From contig DASVZA010000041.1 of assembly GCA_036391875.1 (NCBI GenBank), positions 62,001-126,000 on the forward strand: a DNA stretch of 64,000 nucleotides, given 5' to 3'. Of the stretch, positions 44,951 through 53,780 are shown piece by piece; position 1 is the first letter of the stretch, and the number at the start of each line of letters is the position of its first letter. Origin of the DNA: Parasulfuritortus sp036391875 (lineage in GTDB: Bacteria; Pseudomonadota; Gammaproteobacteria; Burkholderiales; Thiobacillaceae). The notes under the pieces were generated by a model. The model did not search any database and was not told the origin of the DNA. It saw nothing but the letters and a program-made list of their open reading frames with translations. The position numbers were made by a program, and so were the translations under genes.

Positions 44951-46198
44951 ATGGAATCGAACGCTGCCATCGATCTTTCCAAACACATACTGCTGACCTT
45001 CGGCACCATCCTGGCCGTCGGCAGCTTTTCCGGCCTGATCGCCAGCAAGTTCAAGGTTCCCGACGTGGTGGTCTTCCTGCTGGCCGGCCTGCTGATCGGT
45101 CCCAGCATGCTCGGCTGGGTCGACATCAAGGCCGATTCCGCCATCAACCAGATGATCCTGATCTTCGGTTCCTGCTACATCCTGTTCGACGGCGGCGCTT
45201 CGCTGCGCCTCAGCGTACTCAAGGAGGTCTGGATCAGCATCGTGGTGCTGGCCACCGTCGGTGTCGTCATCTCGGCGGCCATCACCGGCGCCGCCGCCTA
45301 TACCATCCTCGGCATCCCGCTCATCGTCGCCCTGCTGCTGGGCGCCGCCATCGCCTCGACCGACCCCGCCACCCTGGTGCCGGTCTTCAAGCAGGTCCGC
45401 ATCAAGGAACGCGTCGCCCAGACGGTGATGAGCGAATCCGCCTTCAACGACGCCATGGGCGCCATCATCACCTTCACCGTGCTCGGCATCGCCATGGGCC
45501 AGGGCTCGTTCTCGGCCGGCGACGCCCTGTTCGATCTGCTCAAGCAATCGCTGATCGGCATCGTCGCCGGCGGCGTGCTGGGCTATCTGGCCGCCGCACT
45601 GATCGCCCACGAGAAATACGACTTCCTGGCCGAGTACTCGCCGGTCGTCACCCTGATGGCCGTGATCGGCGCCTATATGGCCGCCGACGGCCTGCACTCC
45701 TCCGGCTTCATGGCGGTGTTCGTGTTCGGCATCGTGCTCGGCAACAAGGACGTGTTCGGCTTCGAGATGGAAGGCAAGGAAGAGGAGAAGATGGAGGAAT
45801 ACGTCCTGACCACCGCCCTGATCATGCGCATGTTCATCTTCATCCTGCTCGGCTCGCAGGTGAACTTCGACCTGATGGGCAAGTATCTGCTGCCCGGCCT
45901 CGCCGTGGTCGCCATCTTCATGCTGGTGGCCCGTCCGGCCACGGTGTTCGCCTGCGCCCTGCCCGACCGCCGCGCCAAGTGGCAGCTCAAGGAGATGCTG
46001 TTCATGTGCTGGACCCGGGAGACGGGCGTCATCCCCGGCGCCCTGGCCGGCATGCTGGTCGGCATGAAGGCGCCCGGCGCCGACATCATCGCCTCGGTCA
46101 CCTTCATCGCCATCCTGACCACCATCCTGATCCAGGCCACCACCACCAAGTGGCTGGCCGGCAAGCTCGGCCTGCTGCTCGAGGAAAACTCAGACTAG
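44951..46198 (+). CDS. Cation:proton antiporter, CPA1/NhaP type
   Basis: A 415-residue membrane protein with about 12-13 helices and the CPA1 ion-binding motifs STDPATLVPVF and MSESAFNDAMGAI (the ND-type acidic site). A short charged cytoplasmic loop, MEGKEEEKMEEY, lies at about residues 275-286. No C-terminal RCK/TrkA domain. Expected to exchange Na+ or K+ for H+ at the inner membrane. Its stop overlaps the convergent chromate-transporter gene by 9 bases. Confidence 0.9.
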   Translation: MESNAAIDLSKHILLTFGTILAVGSFSGLIASKFKVPDVVVFLLAGLLIGPSMLGWVDIKADSAINQMILIFGSCYILFDGGASLRLSVLKEVWISIVVLATVGVVISAAITGAAAYTILGIPLIVALLLGAAIASTDPATLVPVFKQVRIKERVAQTVMSESAFNDAMGAIITFTVLGIAMGQGSFSAGDALFDLLKQSLIGIVAGGVLGYLAAALIAHEKYDFLAEYSPVVTLMAVIGAYMAADGLHSSGFMAVFVFGIVLGNKDVFGFEMEGKEEEKMEEYVLTTALIMRMFIFILLGSQVNFDLMGKYLLPGLAVVAIFMLVARPATVFACALPDRRAKWQLKEMLFMCWTRETGVIPGALAGMLVGMKAPGADIIASVTFIAILTTILIQATTTKWLAGKLGLLLEENSD

Positions 46199-47485
46199 AC
46201 CGCGCATCAGCCCGATCAGGGCGGCCGCGCCGACCACCCACAGGATATCCAGCCGGAAGCGCCACAGGGCGACGAAGGCGGCGACGGCCAGACCGGCCGC
46301 CGGCCAGTCGATGCCGTCCGCCAGGCCGTGGGGCCAGAACGTGTGGCCCGCGAAAAACACGGCCAGATTGAAGATCACCCCCACCACCGCGGCCGTGATG
46401 CCGGCCAAAGGTGCGGTGAACTTGAGGTCGCCGCGGCTGGCCTCAATCAACGGCCCGCCCAGCAGGATGAACATGAAGCTGGGCAAGAAAGTGAAGAAGG
46501 TCGCCGTCACCGCCCCGGCCACGCCGGACCAGAACCCCGAGGCCAGGATCGCCTTGGCCACGCCGCCCAGATAGCCGACGAAGGCGACCACCATGATCAG
46601 GGGCCCCGGCGTGGTCTCGCCCAGGGCCAAGCCATCCATCATCTGCGGCCCTGTCAGCCAGCCGTAGTGCTCGACCCCGCCCTGGTAGACGTAGGGCAGC
46701 ACGGCATAGGCGCCGCCGAAGGTCAGGAACGCGGCCCGGGTGAAGAACAGGGCCATGTCGCGCAGGCTGCCGTCCAGCAGCAGGAGCGTCGCCGACCAGA
46801 TCAGCACGAAGGCCAGCGCAGTCGCCGACAGCCGCCGCCAAGAGAACCGGGCATGGGCCGGCGTGGGCGTCTGGTCGTCGATCAGCGCCGGGCCGGCGGC
46901 ATCGTCCGCCGGCGCCGGCCGCCCCTGGCCGAACAGCGCGGGCCGAAACCGGCCGAGCAGCGCGCCGGCCAGGCCGGCCGCACCGACGATCCAGGGAAAG
47001 CCCACGCCCAGGAAATAGATGGCAACGAAGGCCGCCAGGGCGAAGCCCCAAAGAAGCGGATGTTTCAGCGCCCGGCTGCCGATGCGCCAGGCGGCGTACA
47101 GGACGATGGCGACCACCGCCGGCTTCACGCCCCACAGCACCGCCGCCGCCAGCGGCAAGGCGCCGTAGGCCAGGTAGGTCCAGGCCAGGGCGATCAGGAT
47201 CAGCAAGGAGGGCAGGAAGAACAGCACGCCGGCGACGATGCCGCCGATCACGCCGTGCATCAGCCAGCCCAGGTAGGTGGCCAATTGGGTGGCCTCCGGC
47301 CCCGGCAGCAACATGCAGTAATTGAGCGCGTGCAGGTAGCGGGCCTCGGAAATCCAGCGCCTTTTTTCCACCAGTTCCTGGTGCATCATGGCGATCTGGC
47401 CGGCCGGCCCGCCGAAGCTGACGAAGCCCAGTTTCAGCCAGTAGCCGAACGCCTCGGCCAAGGTCGGCGTCCGGGGCGCCGACAA
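46190..47485 (-). CDS. chrA: Chromate transporter (ChrA-type, two CHR domains)
   Basis: A 431-residue fused ChrA with two CHR repeats. The first has FGYWLKLGFVSFGGPAGQIAMMHQELVEKRRWI and LLPGPEATQLATYLG; the second has FTRAAFLTFGGAYAVLPYVYQ and LALGETTPGPLIMVVAFVGYLGG. About 10-12 helices. The family exports chromate or moves sulfate-like anions. It is the last gene of a four-gene minus-strand string (PsiE-like, P-loop ATPase, MetA-type, ChrA) with gaps of 1-18 bases. Confidence 0.9.
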   Translation of the reverse strand: MSAPRTPTLAEAFGYWLKLGFVSFGGPAGQIAMMHQELVEKRRWISEARYLHALNYCMLLPGPEATQLATYLGWLMHGVIGGIVAGVLFFLPSLLILIALAWTYLAYGALPLAAAVLWGVKPAVVAIVLYAAWRIGSRALKHPLLWGFALAAFVAIYFLGVGFPWIVGAAGLAGALLGRFRPALFGQGRPAPADDAAGPALIDDQTPTPAHARFSWRRLSATALAFVLIWSATLLLLDGSLRDMALFFTRAAFLTFGGAYAVLPYVYQGGVEHYGWLTGPQMMDGLALGETTPGPLIMVVAFVGYLGGVAKAILASGFWSGVAGAVTATFFTFLPSFMFILLGGPLIEASRGDLKFTAPLAGITAAVVGVIFNLAVFFAGHTFWPHGLADGIDWPAAGLAVAAFVALWRFRLDILWVVGAAALIGLMRGLV

Positions 47486-47488
47486 GGG

Positions 47489-48550
47489 CTACAGGCCCAG
47501 CGGGTTGTTCGGATCGACCCCGTCCATGAACGGCAGCTTCCGGTCGCGGTGGGTGATCTGGTACATCAGGCCGATCCAGTTGGCGACCACGGCCTCGCCG
47601 GTGTCGTGCCAGGTATTGTCCAGCCGCGCCGCGACCTGCGCTTCGGGGAATTCGGGCAGCGGCTCGCCGCGGGCGACGGCGGCTTCCAGCCGGGTCCGGT
47701 ATTCGTCGAGCAGCGCCTGTTCCTTGGCCCCGAAATAATTCTGCGGGAACGGCGGCGGCTGTTTCAGCACGCCCTTGCCGTAGAGCAGCAGGTCGCGCTT
47801 GTATTCCTTGAGCAGCGAGATGGTGTCGTATTCCGGGTGGCCCTGGAAGAACACCTGGCGGAAGCCGTCGGCGCTGGTCGCCAGATGCACGCCGACCTCG
47901 CTTTCGACCAGCACGCGCAGGCCGGCGGCGTCGAACTGGGCCCGGCTGACGTCGTTCCAGCGCGAGTGCGGCACGTCGAAGCGGGTGTTGACGTCGGCGA
48001 CCAGGGGATGGGCCTTGTCCATCACCCGATGCTCGAACACACCCCAGACCTTTTCCGGCTGGGGCACCCGCACCTGGCCGTGTCTGAACTGCAGCACGGC
48101 GTGGGTGGTCAGGCAGGAGCAGAGGGTCGTGGTGACGTTGTCCCAGGCCCAGTCGATCACCCGGCTCAGCGGCGCCCAGAACGGCTCCTTGGACAGGTCG
48201 TGGCCGGCCACGTTGGCGCCGGTGATGATCAGCGCATCCAGGCCGTCGGCCATGATCCGGTCGAGCGGCTCGTAATACTTGTCGATGTAGGCCTGCGCCT
48301 CCGCACTGCGCTTCAGTTCCGGCAGGGTGAAGGGATGGACCCAAAACTGGGCGATCGGATTGGCCTCGCCGACCAGCCGGAAGAACTGCCGCTCGGTCGC
48401 CGCCAGGGCGGCGTCCGGCATCATGTTGAGCAGGCCGATGTGCAGCTCGCGGATCTCCTGGTGCAGGGCACGTTCGGCGCTGAGCACGGTCACGCCTTCC
48501 TGTTTCAGACGGCCGAAGGTGGGCAGGTCGTTGTGGGATACCAGCGGCAT
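47489..48550 (-). CDS. metA: Homoserine O-acyltransferase, MetA family
   Basis: A 353-residue protein of the homoserine O-succinyltransferase/acetyltransferase (MetA) family: LNMMPDAALAATERQFFRLVG at the N-terminus, nucleophile Cys146 in TTLCSCLTTHAVLQ, and the His/Glu dyad in FFQGHPEYD. First committed step of methionine synthesis. Acyl-donor preference (acetyl or succinyl) cannot be read safely. About 40-50 residues longer than E. coli MetA. It lies 3 bases before chrA and 1 base after the P-loop ATPase gene. Confidence 0.9.
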   Translation of the reverse strand: MPLVSHNDLPTFGRLKQEGVTVLSAERALHQEIRELHIGLLNMMPDAALAATERQFFRLVGEANPIAQFWVHPFTLPELKRSAEAQAYIDKYYEPLDRIMADGLDALIITGANVAGHDLSKEPFWAPLSRVIDWAWDNVTTTLCSCLTTHAVLQFRHGQVRVPQPEKVWGVFEHRVMDKAHPLVADVNTRFDVPHSRWNDVSRAQFDAAGLRVLVESEVGVHLATSADGFRQVFFQGHPEYDTISLLKEYKRDLLLYGKGVLKQPPPFPQNYFGAKEQALLDEYRTRLEAAVARGEPLPEFPEAQVAARLDNTWHDTGEAVVANWIGLMYQITHRDRKLPFMDGVDPNNPLGL

Positions 48551-48551
48551 G

Positions 48552-49403
48552 TCAGCCTCCTTTTCTGGCGATCGCCGTTTCCAGCAGCGCCATGAAGTCC
48601 CGCTCGTCGCGCACGCCGGCCACCTCGCGCGAGGTCACGGTGTAGCCGTGCGGCCCGGCAATGGCTTCGTAGCGCGGGATGCGGGAGCGGAACAGGCGCG
48701 GGAACACCCAGCGCCCGAATGCGTTCGGGTCGACCTCGGCGGCGTATTGCAGGCCGCTCTCCTGCAGATAGAGGGCGAGCTGTTCCTGCAGAAAGGCGGG
48801 CCGATAATAGAGCGGCTTGGGATCGCTCACGGCGCGATCGATCAGCTTCTGTTCCTCTTCCTTGTCGGTCACCTGGATGTAGAGGATCAGGGTGTGGGCC
48901 GCCAGGCAGTCGACCACCCGGTCGTCGTCCATCTCGCACAGGCTGCCGCCGGCGTCGTTGACGAAGTGGTGGTAGCCGTAGATGTCGTGCGCCTTGCGGA
49001 TGAACTCGGGCACGTCCAGCATGGCCGCGATCTCGGCCTCGCGGTACTGGGCCTGGCGGCGGACGAAGTCCTCCAGCGGCACGCCGCCCAGTTCCGGGTT
49101 GCCCAGCTTGCCGACGAAGGCCAGCACCGGGCCGAGGTCCTCGATCTTGATGTTGTTGTGGATGTCGATCCAGTCGCGCCGCAGCAGGTCGCGCAGGAAC
49201 GGCACCTGCATGGCCTGCTGCTTGATCAGGTCGAGGATCGGCTCGTCCAGGTAGCGCTTGCCGATCCGGTAGTCGCCGGAATAGTGGAACCAGTCGTGGC
49301 CGCGCAGCATGCCGGACAGGTAGGTCTTGCCGACGCCGGACATGCCGAGCAGGGTGACGCTCTTGTTCTTCCAGGCGCGGAAGGATTCGGGAGTGAATTT
49401 CAT
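48552..49403 (-). CDS. P-loop ATPase/kinase of unknown function
   Basis: A 283-residue soluble protein with Walker A GMSGVGKT at about 20-27 right after the N-terminal beta strand, as in small kinases and ATPases. A probable Walker B hydrophobic stretch is HTLILYIQV. The N-terminal portion WFHYSGDYRIGKRYLD and the acidic DAGGSLCEMDDD segment look conserved, but I do not recognise a named family. It abuts metA (1 base), so it may regulate or accompany this enzyme; that is inference. Confidence 0.75.
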   Translation of the reverse strand: MKFTPESFRAWKNKSVTLLGMSGVGKTYLSGMLRGHDWFHYSGDYRIGKRYLDEPILDLIKQQAMQVPFLRDLLRRDWIDIHNNIKIEDLGPVLAFVGKLGNPELGGVPLEDFVRRQAQYREAEIAAMLDVPEFIRKAHDIYGYHHFVNDAGGSLCEMDDDRVVDCLAAHTLILYIQVTDKEEEQKLIDRAVSDPKPLYYRPAFLQEQLALYLQESGLQYAAEVDPNAFGRWVFPRLFRSRIPRYEAIAGPHGYTVTSREVAGVRDERDFMALLETAIARKGG

Positions 49404-49421
49404 GAGGTTCTCGAAGCGGAG

Positions 49422-49820
49422 TTATTCGCCGTCGCCGTAGGGATAGCGGACGTGGCCCAGGCGGATCACCAGCACCGCCAGGGCCAGCATGAGGATGGCC
49501 GCGGAGATGCCGAGCATCTTCCACTCGTCCATCTCCTTCATGTCCAGCACCATGTAGCGGGCCAGGGCGACGATGGCGATGTAGATGGGAAAGCGGACCG
49601 GCAGCTTGCCCGACCGGTAATACAGGCCGACCATGGCCAGCACTTCCAGGTAGAGGAACAAGAGCAGCAGATCGGTCAGGGTGACGGTCCGGGCGGCCAG
49701 CATGGTGCCGACGTCGGTCGAACCGGCGATGACCGTGGCCACGATGATGACGGCCAGGCCCACGTGTTCGATGACGCCGAGCACGGACAGGGCGGAGCGG
49801 GAAGCGAAATTCTGTTTCAT
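49422..49820 (-). CDS. PsiE-like inner-membrane protein
   Basis: A 132-residue protein with four membrane helices and the phosphate-starvation-inducible PsiE pattern: an internal LYLEVLAMVGLYYRSGKLPVRFPIYIAIVALARYMVLD (about 57-93) and a short acidic loop. Function unknown. First gene of the minus-strand psiE-like/ATPase/metA/chrA string. The 287 bases between it and the divergent glycosidase gene are GC-rich with no clear element. Confidence 0.75.
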   Translation of the reverse strand: MKQNFASRSALSVLGVIEHVGLAVIIVATVIAGSTDVGTMLAARTVTLTDLLLLFLYLEVLAMVGLYYRSGKLPVRFPIYIAIVALARYMVLDMKEMDEWKMLGISAAILMLALAVLVIRLGHVRYPYGDGE

Positions 49821-50107
49821 GGCGGAAGTTTACCTTGCGCGGTGCCGGCTTGCAGCGCGGCCTGCCCAGGCAGGTGCTGTCGGCTTCGCGACAATCCCGG
49901 CCGATTGGCCGACGGGGCACGGCCCACAGCCCGAGCCAAGGCCGGCATTTCATTACAAAACAACCAGTTGACCTGCAGGCTCGACCGGCAAGCTGGAAGT
50001 ACTCAAGCGGCCGGCCGCCGCGGCGACCCGAGGAGGCGGCCCGCCCCTCCCGGTGCTAAAACGGAAATTCCATAGCATCCAGACAGTTACATACAAGGGA
50101 GGGCACG

Positions 50108-51949
50108 ATGAACCTGTTGCCGCTGAACAGACTGGGCGCCCGCGAAACCGCGCGCGGCGTGGTGGAGTTCGGGATTTTCCTGCCCTGGGTCTCGGCCGAC
50201 CAGGGCAACCGCCTGCGGGTGAAGGTGATCCACGAGCGGGACCAGTTCCTGCAGGCGATCCCGCCTCTGGAATTCGAACTGCAGCACAGCGTGGATGCGG
50301 TGTACGGCGACTACTGGTCGACCACGGTGGACATCGCCCATACCCCTGCGCCGCATCCGCACTCGGCCTGGGGCCAGGACGGCCGCTATGTCTACCGCTA
50401 TTGCCTGGACAACCCCAACGTCGGCCGCATCGACTGGATCATCGATCCGTTCGCCCGCGAATTCGGCGTCGGCAAGCTGTCGGCCATCACGCTCGGCTAC
50501 CAGGCCTACGCCTGGAGCCCGGCCGAGGCCGGCTGGCGCACCCCGGCGCTCGACGACCTCATCGTCTACGAACTGATGCTGAGCGAATTCGGTGGCAGCC
50601 TGGACGGCGCCCGCGACAAGCTCGACTACCTGGCCGACCTGGGCGTGAACTGCCTGGAGGTGATGCCGCTGTCCAACGTATCGGCGACGGTCGACTGGGG
50701 CTTCCTGCCCATCGGCTATTTCGGGGTCGACGAGCGCTTCGGCAAGCGCAGCGATTTCCAGTCGTTCGTCGACGCGGCGCACCAGCGCGGCCTCGCGGTC
50801 ATCGCCGACTCGGTCTACGGCCACACGGCGCCTGAATTCCCCTACGCCTACCTGTACCGCTGCCTGCGCTACCAGGAAAACCCGTTCATGGGGCCGTTCG
50901 CCCAGGACCTGTTCGGCGAAAGCACCGACTTCTCGCGCACCATCACCCAGGACTTCTTCTACACCGTCAACCACCACTGGCTGGACTGCTACCACATCGA
51001 CGGCTTCCGCTACGACTGCGTGCCCAACTACTGGGACGGCTGCACCGGCCAGGGCTATGCCAACCTGGTCTACCACACCTACCAGCTCGCCGCCGCGGGC
51101 AGTTGGCCGCGCTTCGCCGGCAGCGAGGGGCTGCGCCTGATCCAGATGGCCGAACAGCTCGAAGCGCCCGAGGAGGTGATCGCCACCACCTACAGCAACC
51201 TGACCTGGCAGAACGGCACCCTCGGTGAGGCCGACGCGGTCGCCCACGGCCAGCCGGGTGCGCTGGAAGGGCTCGGTCAGCGGCTGGGACTGATGGGCTA
51301 CGTCGGCGAGGTCGACTACAACGGCCAGCGCATGGCCAAGAGCGCCCTGCAATACATCGAGAACCACGACCATTCCCGCTTCGTCTGCAACTTCGGCATC
51401 GTCGGCCACGACGACAACATCCTGCTCGGCGAAGGCAACCGCGACAACTGGTTCAAGGTCCAGCCCTATCTCATCGCCCTGCTCACCGCCAAGGGTGTCC
51501 CACTGCTCTGGCAAGGCCAGGAATTCGCCGAGAACTACTTCCTGCCGGATGGCGGCATCGGCCGGGTGGTCATATTGCGCCCGGTGCGTTGGGATTATTT
51601 CTACGACGCGATCGGCGGCAGCACCATCCACCTGGTGCGCGCCCTGATCGCGCTCCGCCGCCGGCTGGCGCAGTTCAGGAGCGGCGACCACTACTTCCAC
51701 AACGACTACGACGCCTATCTGTCGCGCGGCGCCCTGCTCTACACCCGCAGCCTGGGCGACGCCTGGAGCCTGGTCGCGCTCAATTTCACCGGCGCGGACA
51801 TCGAGGTGCCCTACGCCTTCCCCCACGACGGCGACTACCACGAGGAACTGCACGGCCAGGACAACCTGAACGGCGTGCGGGCCGGAGGACAGATCATGCT
51901 CCGGCTGCCGTCGAACTATGGGCGGGTGTGGAGCCTGGTCTTGGCGTAG
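50108..51949 (+). CDS. GH13 (alpha-amylase family) protein
   Basis: A 613-residue cytoplasmic glycoside hydrolase-like protein: an N-terminal beta domain (about 1-140), a TIM barrel (about 145-540) starting DLIVYELMLSEFGGSLDGARDKLDYLADLGVN, and a C-terminal beta domain. Nucleophile Asp303 in IDGFRYD and the third acid Asp421 in ENHDHSRF are present. The usual general-acid Glu after strand 5 is not obvious (EEVIATTYSNLTW, about 356-368). The overall shape is nearest to trehalohydrolase (TreZ) or branching enzymes. GGGAGG precedes the ATG. Confidence 0.85.
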   Translation: MNLLPLNRLGARETARGVVEFGIFLPWVSADQGNRLRVKVIHERDQFLQAIPPLEFELQHSVDAVYGDYWSTTVDIAHTPAPHPHSAWGQDGRYVYRYCLDNPNVGRIDWIIDPFAREFGVGKLSAITLGYQAYAWSPAEAGWRTPALDDLIVYELMLSEFGGSLDGARDKLDYLADLGVNCLEVMPLSNVSATVDWGFLPIGYFGVDERFGKRSDFQSFVDAAHQRGLAVIADSVYGHTAPEFPYAYLYRCLRYQENPFMGPFAQDLFGESTDFSRTITQDFFYTVNHHWLDCYHIDGFRYDCVPNYWDGCTGQGYANLVYHTYQLAAAGSWPRFAGSEGLRLIQMAEQLEAPEEVIATTYSNLTWQNGTLGEADAVAHGQPGALEGLGQRLGLMGYVGEVDYNGQRMAKSALQYIENHDHSRFVCNFGIVGHDDNILLGEGNRDNWFKVQPYLIALLTAKGVPLLWQGQEFAENYFLPDGGIGRVVILRPVRWDYFYDAIGGSTIHLVRALIALRRRLAQFRSGDHYFHNDYDAYLSRGALLYTRSLGDAWSLVALNFTGADIEVPYAFPHDGDYHEELHGQDNLNGVRAGGQIMLRLPSNYGRVWSLVLA

Positions 51950-51988
51950 ACGAGTCCAGGCTTTACACAGCCCAAGACGGCCGGATAG

Positions 51989-53341
51989 TTACTCCTCGCC
52001 CATCTGCCCATTGATCTCCACCACGTCGGCTTCGGTCAGAATCCCTGCGGCCGCCTTCAATTTGAGCACCTGATACAGGCTCTCATAGCGCGCCTTGGCC
52101 AAGTCCCGAATCGCGCCATAAAGTTGCTGTTGCGCGTTCAAGACATCGATGTTCGTGCGTATGCCCAGCTTGAATCCGGCCAGGCTGCCCTTGACTGCAT
52201 TCCTGCTCGATTGCACCGCCGACTCCAGTGCTTCGACTTCCGCCACACCATTCTCAATGCCTACATACGCCTGATCGGCATCTGCGGCAGCCTGGCGGCG
52301 CGCCGCTTCCAGATCGGCTTGCGCCTTGAACTGATTGGCGACGGACGCCTTCACCCTCGCGCTGGACGCCCCGCCGGAAAAAATCGGAACATTCAGTTGT
52401 ACGCCAGCCTGCCGTGAAACCGCCAACGTCGAATAATCGGTCGGCCAAGTCAGGCTTCCGGAGGAATAGTTCCGGCCGTAGGAGGCATTCAAATCGAGGG
52501 TAGGCAAGTGTTCGGCCCGATTTCGACTGACTTCCTCCCTCGCCGCAGCCAGAGACGCTTTCTGCGCGATCACGGCTGGATTGCTCTCACGCGCCTGATT
52601 CGACCAAGATTGGCTATCGCTGGGCTGCAATTGGGGCGTCACCGCCCCGGGCTTCAACTTGGCCAGCGGATAAGCGACATGGCCGACAATTTTCCCCAAT
52701 TCGGTCCGGGTATTGGACAGCTCGTTGCGCGCCACGACCAACTGGGCCATCGCCAAATCGCGCCGTGACTTGGCCTCATAGACATCGGTTACGGCAAGCG
52801 TCCCGACCTGATGCCCATGCGTAGCCTGTGCCAGTTGCTCTTCCATCGCCCGCACCTGTGCCTCGGCTGCCGCGATGGCTTCCCTCGCGCTTACGACATC
52901 GAAATACGCGCGGGCCACACGCAGTATCAAGGCTTGTTCCGCCTGACTGAACTGAGCCTCGGCCTGCTCGACGATGGATTTCGACTCACGGTACGCGAAC
53001 ACGTTTTGGATGCGGATCAGCGGCTGGGTCAACTGAATCGTCCATGCCCATGCCTGCACATCACGATCCAATGCAGGCGAAGGTGCGAAGGTGGTGGTCG
53101 CATGAGTATTCGAGGCGTTGCCGCTCATGTTCACGCTGGGCAGCAAGCCGGCACGGGCTTCTGGAATCTTCTGCCTGGCAGCCTCCAAGGCTTGCTTGGC
53201 CGCCTCGAACGTCGGGTCGTTCGCCTGCGCCAGCCGGTATGTTTCGAGCAGATCCGCCCCCCACCCGGAAACGCTTGCCCCCCAAAGCACACAAAGCAGA
53301 ACCGTGCATAGCCCTGCCTGCCGTATTCGACTCTCCCTCAT
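51989..53341 (-). CDS. TolC-family outer-membrane channel of a type I secretion system
   Basis: A 450-residue protein with a signal peptide (cleavage near GWGA-DLLE) and two TolC repeats: DLLETYRLAQANDPTFEAAKQAL and, in the second half, ARESNPAVIAQKASLAAAREEV with YGRNYSSGS strand segments. The C-terminal IDVLNAQQQLYGAIRDLAKARY is typical of the T1SS branch. Forms the outer-membrane exit duct. It is divergent from an RTX-type ABC exporter gene, so the two likely serve the same machine. GC content and codon choice are less extreme than in genes to the left. Confidence 0.9.
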   Translation of the reverse strand: MRESRIRQAGLCTVLLCVLWGASVSGWGADLLETYRLAQANDPTFEAAKQALEAARQKIPEARAGLLPSVNMSGNASNTHATTTFAPSPALDRDVQAWAWTIQLTQPLIRIQNVFAYRESKSIVEQAEAQFSQAEQALILRVARAYFDVVSAREAIAAAEAQVRAMEEQLAQATHGHQVGTLAVTDVYEAKSRRDLAMAQLVVARNELSNTRTELGKIVGHVAYPLAKLKPGAVTPQLQPSDSQSWSNQARESNPAVIAQKASLAAAREEVSRNRAEHLPTLDLNASYGRNYSSGSLTWPTDYSTLAVSRQAGVQLNVPIFSGGASSARVKASVANQFKAQADLEAARRQAAADADQAYVGIENGVAEVEALESAVQSSRNAVKGSLAGFKLGIRTNIDVLNAQQQLYGAIRDLAKARYESLYQVLKLKAAAGILTEADVVEINGQMGEE

Positions 53342-53780
53342 TTTTCGTATCCCTTATATCCGTGCCACCGACAACCTCTTCGCCAACAGCGAGACGGTTG
53401 CAGTCTCCCCGATCTTCGCCAGCCGAACCCTGTCCACCGCCAACACTTTCGTTCGACGGCCAAACACGGTGCCGGCTAAGTTTATTGACCACTTTTTACT
53501 TCATTTGACATGTTGCCATTTAGCTTGCAACATTAAATAAAGATATCCGGGTCTGGATTGTATTGTATTCGACCCCGATGCCAAATCGTACGCGGGCTCA
53601 AAAAAGGGGATACAAACCACAGCCCGCGGCGGATAGTACACACAGGGAGAAAGATGAACATGCACGTCTTCGGCTCATTGCCGGAAGAGCGACCGGCCGC
53701 GCCATTTAAACCAGAAACGCGACAGTTACGCCGACACAACTCGGCGCAGCCTTTCTGACGCCGACGGGCAGCAACGCGCA
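53342..53780. promoter_or_regulatory. Divergent regulatory gap of the secretion genes with a 24-bp dyad
   Basis: A 439-base gene-free gap between the TolC-like and exporter genes, richer in A/T than the flanks. It contains TTGACA (53505-53510) overlapping a dyad ATGTTGC/GCAACAT (53510-53516 and 53527-53533, 10-base spacer), a plausible operator. No protein-coding signal is convincing in the gap; short open frames there lack ribosome binding sites. Confidence 0.4.
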
